Origin: Actinomadura macra NBRC 14102
Lineage (GTDB): Bacteria > Actinomycetota > Actinomycetes > Streptosporangiales > Streptosporangiaceae
DNA length: 64,000 nt
Reading direction: 5' to 3'
Assembly (NCBI RefSeq): GCF_001552215.1
Contig: NZ_BCQT01000024.1
Coordinates: 1-64,000, forward strand
Shown: in pieces, positions 1 to 7,040 of the stretch
How the letters are laid out: each line of letters begins with the position of its first letter
How positions within the stretch are numbered: the first letter of the stretch is position 1
The notes under the pieces: generated by a model
The model's database searches: none
Seen by the model: only the letters and a program-made list of their open reading frames with translations
Told to the model about the DNA's origin: nothing
Position numbers and translations under genes: made by a program

Positions 1-40
1 GGGCCCTGCCTTTCTCCTGGCGCGGGACGGGACGGGCCCG

Positions 41-886
41 TCACGGGACGTCGTACTCGGGCCGCGGCTCGGCGCCGCCGGGCCCCTGATCCTCTTCGGG
101 GATGTTGCGTCCGATGAGCAGGAGGTACAGCCCGGCTCCGACGACGCCGCCGATCAGCGGACCACCGATGGGCACCCAGAAGTAGAAGTCGCCGTTCTGG
201 TCCCGCCACGCGTCCCCGTACCCGGTGAGGTACTGGGCCACGCGCGGCCCGAAGTCACGGGCGGGGTTGATCGCATAGCCGGCGTTCGTCCCCCAGGCCA
301 TGCCGATCGCCACCACCAGCAGGCCGATGATGAACGGGGTCATGTTGGCCAGCGGCGGCGAGTTGCGCAGGTCGGTGAGGGCGAGCACGACGAACAGCAG
401 GATGGCGGTGCCGATCACCTGGTCGCGGAACGCGCCCCACGTCCCGATCGGAAGTTCCCCGTTGCCCGGCAGGGTCGAGAAGACGCCCTGGGACTTCAGG
501 GTGTGGCCCGGGTCGAACTTGGCGAGCACCTCGCTGTAATTCCACCGGACGATCAGCGCGGCGACGAACGCACCCGCGATCTGCGCCGCCCAGAACGGTC
601 CCACCTTGCGCCACGGGAACCCCTTGTACACGGCGAGGGCGAAGGTGACGGCGGGGTTGATGTGGCCGCCGCTGATCCGTGCCGAGACGTAGACACCGAG
701 CGTCACACCGATGCCCCAGGCCCAGGCGATGCTGTCGTGCCCGCCGAGGCTCTGCGGGTCGCCGAGGCCGCTACCGGCGACGGCCTGGGCGACGACGCCC
801 GCCCCGAAGAGGAGGAGGATCATCGTGCCGGCGAACTCGGCGGCCATCTCACAGACGAGTTCCGGCAGTCGGAGCCCACGCGTCAT
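41..886 (-). CDS. glpF: Aquaglyceroporin (MIP family, GlpF-like glycerol facilitator)
   Basis: A 281-residue membrane channel with the two hallmark half-helix motifs of the major intrinsic protein family: SGGHINPAVT in the first half and GYAINPARDFGP in the second. The Asp directly after NPAR is typical of glycerol-conducting rather than water-only channels. Several hydrophobic segments are evident, and the C-terminal tail is short and acidic. The ATG at 886 is chosen because GGAGGGGG lies just upstream and the protein then begins as family members do; the frame stays open further upstream but shows no channel-like sequence. No glycerol kinase is in the window, though one could lie before position 1. 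Substrate is inferred from the motif. Confidence 0.88.
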   Translation of the reverse strand: MTRGLRLPELVCEMAAEFAGTMILLLFGAGVVAQAVAGSGLGDPQSLGGHDSIAWAWGIGVTLGVYVSARISGGHINPAVTFALAVYKGFPWRKVGPFWAAQIAGAFVAALIVRWNYSEVLAKFDPGHTLKSQGVFSTLPGNGELPIGTWGAFRDQVIGTAILLFVVLALTDLRNSPPLANMTPFIIGLLVVAIGMAWGTNAGYAINPARDFGPRVAQYLTGYGDAWRDQNGDFYFWVPIGGPLIGGVVGAGLYLLLIGRNIPEEDQGPGGAEPRPEYDVP

Positions 887-947
887 CTCTCCCCCTCCGG
901 ATAGGACGTAGGGCAGAGCATTCCCCTCCGTGAAACATGAAACACGG

Positions 948-2660
948 TCAGTGACCGCGAAACGCCTCTTCCAGCCACCAGGCCGGCCGACCACGGGTGA
1001 TCTTGGCGTCCACGACCATCGGCCGGTCGCGGGGTCCCCCCAGCCAGTCCGCAACCGTGGTGAGGTCGACCGAACGCCGGACGGTGGCGGCGGCGCAACC
1101 GAACCCGCGGCCGATCGCGGCCAGGTCGGCGGGCGGGAAGGTGACCGTGTCGAGCGGATGGCCCTGCGGACCGAAGTGGTGCACCTCCGCCCCGTACGCC
1201 TCGTCGTCGTAGACGACCACGAGCAACCCGAGCCCGAGCCGGACGGCGGTCTCCAACTCCGCCGCGGCCATCAGTGCGCCACCGTCGCCTAGCGCGGCGA
1301 CAGTCAGCCGGTCGGGCCGGGCGACGGCCGCTCCGATCGCCGTGGCGAGGCCGAGCCCGACCGACTGGAACGCCTGGGTGAAGACGAGCCCGTCGGCGTC
1401 GGGAACGTCAAGAAACATCACCGGATAGCCCATGAAATTTCCGGAATCCACGGCGACCGTCCGCTCGCGGGGCAGCAGCCCGTTCAGCGCGATCGTCAGC
1501 GTCCGGGGGTCGATACGGGCGCCGTCCCCGCCCTTGCCGTCCGGGTGCTCTTCGTAGGGGACGTCCTGCCAGCGTCCCTCATGGGCGAGCCGCGCCGCGA
1601 CCTCCTCCGTCCGGTACCCGGTGGCGGAGTGCCCGCGCTCCTCCAGCTCGGCCGTGACGGCGAGCGCGGTCTCGGCGACGTCGCCGATCAGACCGAGGTC
1701 GACGGGCCGGTGCGCGCCGAGGGCCTGGGCGTCCACGTCCACCTGCACGACCGTGGTGTCCCGGCCGACCAGGCCGCCGTGCCGGGTCGTCCACATGTTC
1801 AGCGAGCAGCCCCAGCCGACGATCAGGTCGGCGCCGCGGATCAGCTCGGCCGCGGCGGGCGTGGCGAACCCGCCGCTGACGTCCAGGCCGAACGGGTCCC
1901 CGGCGAACAGCCCGCGCGCGACGGCCGACGTCGCCGGTAGCGCGCCGACGCGCCCGGCCAACCCGGCGAGAGCCTCGCCCGCGCCTGACAGCCGCGCGCC
2001 GCGTCCGGCGATGAACACCGGCCGCCCGGCGTCCTGGAGCGCATCGGCGAGCCGGGCGATCGCCCCCGCCGGCGGAACGGGCAGCGGCGGCACCCGCGAC
2101 ACACGCGGCCGATACCCGGCCGGGACGCCGGCGGCGCCCCCGGGCGGGGGCTCGGGAGGAGCGGGGTCGGGGTGCTGGGCGCCCTGCACGTCCAACGGCA
2201 GCCCGAGCAGCACGGTGCGCCGCTCGGCGACGGCGGTACGGCAGGCGCGGGTGACATCGGCCAGCGCGGTGTCCGGTGAGTGGATCCGCTCGGGGACGGC
2301 CCCGACGGCCGCCGCCAGGGCGGCCTGGTCGACGCGGAAGTTGGAGCGGACCTCGGCGGCGGCGACCTCGCCCGCCAGTACCAGCAGCGGCGTGCGGCTC
2401 TTGGCGGCCTCGGCGATACCGGTGAGCGCGTTGGTGAGGCCCGGTCCCTGGTGCACCGACACCACGCCGAGGCCGCCGGTGACCCGCGCGTAGGCGTCGG
2501 CCATCGTCGCGGCGCCGCCCTCGTGCCGGGCCGCGACGTACCGGGCGCCGTTCGCGACGAGCGCGTTCGTCACATGGAAGTTGCCGCTGCCGACCACCCC
2601 GAAGACGGTGCGGGCGCCGAGCCGCGCGAGGGCCTCCCCCACCGCCTCCGCGACGATCAT
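948..2660 (-). CDS. Thiamine-diphosphate-dependent enzyme (acetolactate synthase / benzoylformate decarboxylase fold)
   Basis: A 570-residue protein with the three-domain ThDP enzyme layout. The N-terminal pyrimidine-binding domain has the catalytic Glu in RHEGGAATMADAYAR. The C-terminal domain has the cofactor motif starting ALGDGGALM; its distal end reads YDDEAYG where most relatives have Asn-Asn. Its ATGA start overlaps the stop of the upstream cyclase gene by 4 nt, so the two are translationally coupled. The substrate cannot be read from sequence. Pairing with a cyclase-family hydrolase suggests decarboxylation or cleavage of the 2-oxo acid that the hydrolase releases (inference). A generic acetolactate synthase role is less likely, as no ilvN or ilvC is nearby. 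Confidence 0.85.
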   Translation of the reverse strand: MIVAEAVGEALARLGARTVFGVVGSGNFHVTNALVANGARYVAARHEGGAATMADAYARVTGGLGVVSVHQGPGLTNALTGIAEAAKSRTPLLVLAGEVAAAEVRSNFRVDQAALAAAVGAVPERIHSPDTALADVTRACRTAVAERRTVLLGLPLDVQGAQHPDPAPPEPPPGGAAGVPAGYRPRVSRVPPLPVPPAGAIARLADALQDAGRPVFIAGRGARLSGAGEALAGLAGRVGALPATSAVARGLFAGDPFGLDVSGGFATPAAAELIRGADLIVGWGCSLNMWTTRHGGLVGRDTTVVQVDVDAQALGAHRPVDLGLIGDVAETALAVTAELEERGHSATGYRTEEVAARLAHEGRWQDVPYEEHPDGKGGDGARIDPRTLTIALNGLLPRERTVAVDSGNFMGYPVMFLDVPDADGLVFTQAFQSVGLGLATAIGAAVARPDRLTVAALGDGGALMAAAELETAVRLGLGLLVVVYDDEAYGAEVHHFGPQGHPLDTVTFPPADLAAIGRGFGCAAATVRRSVDLTTVADWLGGPRDRPMVVDAKITRGRPAWWLEEAFRGH

Positions 2661-3430
2661 CGCTCCACCAGGGCGAGCACGCGGGCGGGGCTGCCGGAAC
2701 CGCCCACGATGGGCAGCGGCGAGGCGAGGAGCACCGCGCCGCGCGCCGGGAGCCGCGCAAGGTTCTGGAGTTGGGTGAGGCCGTACTTGCCGGCGCCGAG
2801 GAAGAAGGAGTGGCACGGGAACGGCGGATCGAACCCGTGCGCGGCACCCGCGTCGGTGCCGACCGTCTCGGTGCCCAGGCCGATGAGCGGGGTCTCCTCG
2901 GCGAGCCAGCGGGCGCACTCGGCGGAGATCCCCGGGGTGTGGGGGCCGGTGTCGTCGGCGTTGAGGAAGGAGTCCTGGTCCCCCGATCGCGCGTCCCAGC
3001 CCGTCCGGTAGAGGAGCCAGCCACCGTCGGGGAGCGCCCCGTGCTCCCGCTCCCAGTCCCGGACGTGATCGATCTCCAGGAGGAAGTCGGGGTCGGCGGC
3101 GGCGCGTGCGGACGCGTCCAGCACCACGGCGGGGGCGACCAGGCGCCGGGACGGGACCTGGGAGACGTCCTCCCCGTCGCGTCCGGTGGCCCAGTGCACG
3201 GGTGCGTCGAAATGGGTGCCGACATGCTCGCCGGTGACAATGTCGTTCCAGTACCAGGCGGGACCCCGGTCGTCGTACCGGCTGATCTCCCGCAGCGAGA
3301 ACGGAACGGTGTTGGCGAACGGCTCCGGGAGCCTCAGGACGGGGGTCCGCTCCGACAGCGGGGCGGTCAGGTCGACGACCTCGACCGATCCCCCGGCGAC
3401 AGCGGCGAGAAGCTGGGCGAGCACGGACAT
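2657..3430 (-). CDS. Cyclase-family metal-dependent hydrolase (kynurenine formamidase / isatin hydrolase superfamily)
   Basis: A 257-residue protein carrying the family metal-binding signature HVGTHFDAPVH, an exact HxGTHxDxPxH. Members hydrolyse amide or lactam bonds with Mn or Zn; characterised examples are kynurenine formamidase KynB and isatin hydrolase. The ATG at 3430 follows a strong GGAGGAAC ribosome site. It is the first gene of a two-gene operon, overlapping the ThDP enzyme by 4 nt. No kynurenine-pathway genes (tryptophan dioxygenase, kynureninase) are nearby, which weakens a KynB reading. The exact substrate is unknown. Confidence 0.85.
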   Translation of the reverse strand: MSVLAQLLAAVAGGSVEVVDLTAPLSERTPVLRLPEPFANTVPFSLREISRYDDRGPAWYWNDIVTGEHVGTHFDAPVHWATGRDGEDVSQVPSRRLVAPAVVLDASARAAADPDFLLEIDHVRDWEREHGALPDGGWLLYRTGWDARSGDQDSFLNADDTGPHTPGISAECARWLAEETPLIGLGTETVGTDAGAAHGFDPPFPCHSFFLGAGKYGLTQLQNLARLPARGAVLLASPLPIVGGSGSPARVLALVER

Positions 3431-3639
3431 GGTTCCTCCGGCGGCACGGGCGGCTGAGGGGTACGCGCGGGTGCCCACGAACGTACCGCACACGACTCCT
3501 TCCGCAGGGTTGCCCGGGCAAGCATCCGGAGACGTCCGGCAACCTCGGCAAGTGGGTGGCTATGCCCCCTACGCAACCCGCGTCCACGCAGACCGCAGGG
3601 CGGTTCCCGGCATACGCCGGGGAACACTCCGAAATCAGA

Positions 3640-3658
3640 ACAGGTTAGGGTTACCTAA
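3640..3658. promoter_or_regulatory. Iron box (IdeR/DmdR operator)
   Basis: ACAGGTTAGGGTTACCTAA matches 15 of 19 positions of the actinobacterial IdeR/DtxR consensus TTAGGTTAGGCTAACCTAA. It ends 27 nt before the start codon of the siderophore-interacting protein, where a bound repressor would block transcription under iron sufficiency. Confidence 0.8.
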
Positions 3659-3685
3659 ATAACGTTCGATTACGGGAGGGTCTGC

Positions 3686-4531
3686 ATGGCGAATGAACCG
3701 GCGCGCAGGAAGCCGAAACTCCACCGGGGCAAGGTGCTGCGCACGGAGCGTCTCACGCCGCACATGATCCGGGTCGTCCTCGGGGGCGAGGAACTGGCGG
3801 GGTTCGGCGCGGGAGAGTTCACCGACCACTACGTGAAGCTGCTGTTCCCGCAGCCGGGGGTCACCTACCCGGAGCCGTTCGACATGGAGTTGGTCCGCGC
3901 GGAGATGCCGCGCGAGCAGTGGCCGAGCACGCGGACCTACACCGTCCGCTCGTGGGACGCCGACGCCGCGGAGTTGGCGATCGACTTCGTTCACCATGGG
4001 GACAAGGGGCTCGCGGGGCCGTGGGCGGCGCGCGTCCAGCCGGGCGAGGAGATCTACTTCAACGGGCCGGGCGGCGGCTACGCGCCGAGCGCCGATGCCG
4101 GCTGGCACCTGCTCGTCGGCGACGAGAGCGCGCTGCCGGCCATCGCGGCCGCGCTGGAGCGGCTCCCCGCGGGGGCGCCGGCGCGGGTGTTCATCGAGGT
4201 CATCGGGCCGGAGGAGGAGCAGCCCCTCGCGGCGCCGGACGGCGCCGCGGTCGTGTGGCTGCACCGCGGCGGCGGCCAGGTCGGCGACCTGCTGGTCGAG
4301 GCCGTCCAGAAGCTCGACTTCCCCGGTGAGGACGTGCACGCGTTCGTGCACGGCGAGGCCAACTTCGTCAAGACGCTGCGGCGGCACCTGCGCGTCGAGC
4401 GGGGGCTGCCGATGGAGCGGCTGTCGATCTCCGGCTACTGGCGGAAGGGCCGCGACGAGGACGGATGGCAGTCGTCCAAGCGCGAGTGGAACCGCCAGGT
4501 GGAGGCGGAAGAGGCGGACGCGCTCGCCTGA
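3686..4531 (+). CDS. Siderophore-interacting protein (NAD(P)H-dependent ferric-siderophore reductase)
   Basis: A 281-residue cytoplasmic flavoprotein of the SIP family, which reduces ferric siderophores to release iron inside the cell. The N-terminal FAD-binding barrel includes RTYTVRSWD, and the nucleotide-binding half includes HLLVGDESALPAIA and the late HGEANFVKTLRRHL and SGYWRKG blocks typical of SIP. ATG at 3686 has GGGAGGG upstream and follows an iron box, so expression should rise under iron starvation. It stands alone: no siderophore synthesis or ABC uptake genes are adjacent. The next gene converges on it. Confidence 0.92.
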   Translation: MANEPARRKPKLHRGKVLRTERLTPHMIRVVLGGEELAGFGAGEFTDHYVKLLFPQPGVTYPEPFDMELVRAEMPREQWPSTRTYTVRSWDADAAELAIDFVHHGDKGLAGPWAARVQPGEEIYFNGPGGGYAPSADAGWHLLVGDESALPAIAAALERLPAGAPARVFIEVIGPEEEQPLAAPDGAAVVWLHRGGGQVGDLLVEAVQKLDFPGEDVHAFVHGEANFVKTLRRHLRVERGLPMERLSISGYWRKGRDEDGWQSSKREWNRQVEAEEADALA

Positions 4532-4557
4532 CACCCCGCGCGGGCGGGGGCGGCGGA

Positions 4558-5910
4558 TCAGGCGATGGCCTCCTCGTTCCCGTCCGGGTCCCCGTCGCCG
4601 GTGAAGCCGGGCAGCCACCGCTCGGCCTCCGCCCGGAACGGCCCCTCGGCCTCCAGCTGGCAGAGGACGCCGCCGCAGCCCGACAGCGCGCGGCTGACGG
4701 CCAGGTACTGCGGTGGCAGGCGGAACTGGCGCGCGAGCGCGCCCGGCCGCATGTCGGAGGCGAGGCCGAACCCACGTGCGGTCTGCTCGCGCAGCCACGC
4801 GCGGGAGTAGCGGAACCGCTCGGTTGCGAACGGCGCGGCGTGCGGGGCGACGAGCGCGGCGACCTGTTCGGGGTCGACATCGCCGTCCGGGGCGAGGAAT
4901 CCCTCCTCGCGGAGGGCCTCGACGATCGCCCCGGGGTCGCCCAGGGTCCCGATGCGCAGCAGGCGGCCGATCGACCACTGCAGCTCGGCCGGAACGCGGG
5001 CCGCGCCGCCGAAGTCCATGACGCCGAGGCGCCCGTCGTCCAGCACCCGGAAGTTACCCGGGTGCGGGTCGATGTGGATCATCTCGCAGCGGGACGGGCC
5101 GGACAGCAGGAAGCGGAACAGCAGCAGCCCGGCGTGGTCACGGAGCTCCTGGTCGTCCCCGGCGATCACCTGGGCGAGCGGAGTGCCCTCCAGCCACTCG
5201 GTGACCAGCACATTGCCCGACTGGGCGACGACGGCGGGCACGAGGAAGTCGGGATCGCCCGCGTAGGCGTCGTGGAAGGCGGTCTGCGCGCGGGCCTCGT
5301 CGACATAGTCGAGTTCCTTCTCCAGCCGCCGCTTCAGGTCGGCGACCACGGGCTTGACCTCGACACCGGGGAACAGCGGGGTGAACAGGCGGCTCAGCCG
5401 GGAAATCTGGTTGAAGTCGCTCATCACGGCCTGGGCCGCGCCGGGGTACTGCACTTTCACCGCGACGGCGCGGCCGTCGTGCCAGACCGCGCGGTGCACC
5501 TGGCCGATGGACGCCGCGGCGGCCGGCCGGTCGTCGAGCTCGGCGAACGCCTCGCGCCAGTCCGGCCCGAGGCCCTCGGCGAGGACCTGGTGGGTGGTGG
5601 CGGCGGGCATCGGCGGTGCGGCCTCCTGGAGCCGGGTCAGGCTCGCGCGGAACGGTCCGGCGATCTCCTCGGGGAGCCCCGCCTCGAAGATCGACAGCAG
5701 TTGTCCGACCTTCATGGCGCCGCCCTTGAGCTCACCGAGCACCGCGAACAGCTGCTCGGCGGTGCGGCGCTGGACCTCCAGCGCGACGGCCTCGGCGGGC
5801 CGGCCGATGGTGCGCTTGCCGAGGCCGAGGGCGGTGCGCCCGGCGAAGCCGAGGGGCAGCGTCGCGAGCTTGGCGGTGCGCGTCACCGCGCGGCGGGGAA
5901 TGTCACTCAC
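4558..5910 (-). CDS. ABC1/ADCK (AarF/UbiB) family kinase-like protein
   Basis: A 450-residue protein with the UbiB-family hallmarks in order: the KxGQ motif in MKVGQLLSIFE near residue 66, the Ala-rich loop AAASIGQVHRA, the lysine in VAVKVQYPG, ELDYVDEA (the ExD motif), then DPHPGNF and DFGG near residue 298. UbiB relatives are atypical kinases or ATPases linked to isoprenoid quinone biology; the actinobacterial role is not established. GTG at 5910 is preferred over upstream ATGs because GAGGGG precedes it and family similarity begins there. It is transcribed divergently from cphB. Confidence 0.87.
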   Translation of the reverse strand: MSDIPRRAVTRTAKLATLPLGFAGRTALGLGKRTIGRPAEAVALEVQRRTAEQLFAVLGELKGGAMKVGQLLSIFEAGLPEEIAGPFRASLTRLQEAAPPMPAATTHQVLAEGLGPDWREAFAELDDRPAAAASIGQVHRAVWHDGRAVAVKVQYPGAAQAVMSDFNQISRLSRLFTPLFPGVEVKPVVADLKRRLEKELDYVDEARAQTAFHDAYAGDPDFLVPAVVAQSGNVLVTEWLEGTPLAQVIAGDDQELRDHAGLLLFRFLLSGPSRCEMIHIDPHPGNFRVLDDGRLGVMDFGGAARVPAELQWSIGRLLRIGTLGDPGAIVEALREEGFLAPDGDVDPEQVAALVAPHAAPFATERFRYSRAWLREQTARGFGLASDMRPGALARQFRLPPQYLAVSRALSGCGGVLCQLEAEGPFRAEAERWLPGFTGDGDPDGNEEAIA

Positions 5911-6119
5911 GGCCGGGCGCCCCTCGTTCGACGATGCGTCCAATGATCTCCAGCCTCTCATGGCAGGCGAAAGCCATAAAGCGGTCATCTTCCACACAAG
6001 ACTTCAGCGTCGGGACGACCGTGAGGATTCCCCTGCCACGTCCAGCGCCGACCACGGGCATCATCGCCAGGCGGACGAACAGCCGCGGTTCGCGCTCGGT
6101 GAACGCCTTGAGCGGTGCA

Positions 6120-6133
6120 TGAACGGACGTTCA
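6120..6133. promoter_or_regulatory. Candidate LexA (SOS) box
   Basis: TGAACGGACGTTCA contains GAAC-N4-GTTC, the core of the Gram-positive/actinobacterial LexA operator. It lies in the divergent region between the AarF-like gene and cphB, 70 nt before cphB. Eight fixed bases are expected about once by chance in 64 kb, and neither flanking gene is a known SOS gene, so this is weak. Confidence 0.25.
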
Positions 6134-6203
6134 TTCGCACTTGTGATGAATGCTCCGCGCGATCGAAAGACTACCTAGTGTGATCAAAGGGTAGCTACGG
6201 GAT

Positions 6204-7037
6204 GTGAGAGAGAAACAGGGGGGTGCCGGACGCAAGGGCCGGCTGCTGGTCATCGGTGGCGCGGAGAACCGGACCTGCGGGTCCGGGGCGCTGGAGACGT
6301 TCGTCGAGCTGGCGGGCGGTGAGGACGCGCGAGTCGTGGTGGTGACCACCGCGACCGAGGTGCCCGAGGAGGTCGCTAACGAGTACACCGCCGTGTTCGG
6401 CCGGCTCGGCGTGTCCTCCGTCCGGGAGCTTCGGCTGCTGGGCCGCGCCGCCGCCGACGACGCGGCGACGCTGCGCGCCCTCGACACGGCCACCGGCGTG
6501 CTGTTCAGCGGCGGCGACCAGTCGCGGATTCGCACGCTGGTCGGGTCCCGGACCAACGAGCTGCTCAAGCGGCGGCTCGACCAGGAGGGCCTGGTCATCG
6601 CCGGGACGAGCGCCGGGGCCACCGCCATGGGCCACTGGATGATCCTCGGCGGGCACGGCCACGAGGTCGCCGCCTCCAGCGTGAAGGTCGGCCCCGGCCT
6701 CGCGCTCCTGGACAACGTGCTGATCGACATGCACTTCAACGAGCGCGGCCGCCTGCCGCGGCTGATGAGCGGGATAGCGCTGGACACGAGGCTGCTCGGC
6801 GTCGGGATAGACGAGGACACCGCGATCGTGGTGGGCGACGGCCAGTTCGACGTCGTCGGCACCGGGGTCGTCACGGTGGTGGACGCCGGCCAGTCCACGG
6901 TCGCCTATGCCGCCTCCGACGACGAGCCGATGGCGATGTTCGACGTGTCGCTGCACCTGCTACCCGCGGGCTGCTCGTTCCAGATGAACGACAAGCTGCC
7001 CGCCATCGGCACCATGCGCGGCCCGGAGGAGGAATAG
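6204..7037 (+). CDS. cphB: Cyanophycinase (peptidase S51)
   Basis: A 277-residue serine peptidase that degrades cyanophycin to beta-Asp-Arg dipeptides. The nucleophile motif GTSAGATAM is intact at about residues 134-142, and MHFNERGRLPRL is the conserved downstream block. The start is a GTG with only a weak ribosome site; no better start precedes the conserved RLLVIGGAEN. The gene ends 3 nt before the GTG of cphA, making a cphB-cphA operon, so storage polymer synthesis and mobilisation are co-transcribed. The length fits the family. Confidence 0.93.
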   Translation: MREKQGGAGRKGRLLVIGGAENRTCGSGALETFVELAGGEDARVVVVTTATEVPEEVANEYTAVFGRLGVSSVRELRLLGRAAADDAATLRALDTATGVLFSGGDQSRIRTLVGSRTNELLKRRLDQEGLVIAGTSAGATAMGHWMILGGHGHEVAASSVKVGPGLALLDNVLIDMHFNERGRLPRLMSGIALDTRLLGVGIDEDTAIVVGDGQFDVVGTGVVTVVDAGQSTVAYAASDDEPMAMFDVSLHLLPAGCSFQMNDKLPAIGTMRGPEEE

Positions 7038-7040
7038 CCC

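Noticed and set aside
948..3587. Single 879-residue minus-strand protein
   Set aside because: Only the last 570 residues are ThDP-enzyme-like; the first part is an out-of-frame shadow of the cyclase-family gene, and the ATGA overlap gives the real start.
6120..6133. SOS regulation of cphBA
   Set aside because: The GAAC-N4-GTTC core is expected about once by chance in a window this size and the flanks do not match the full mycobacterial TCGAAC-N4-GTTCGA; kept only as a low-confidence site.
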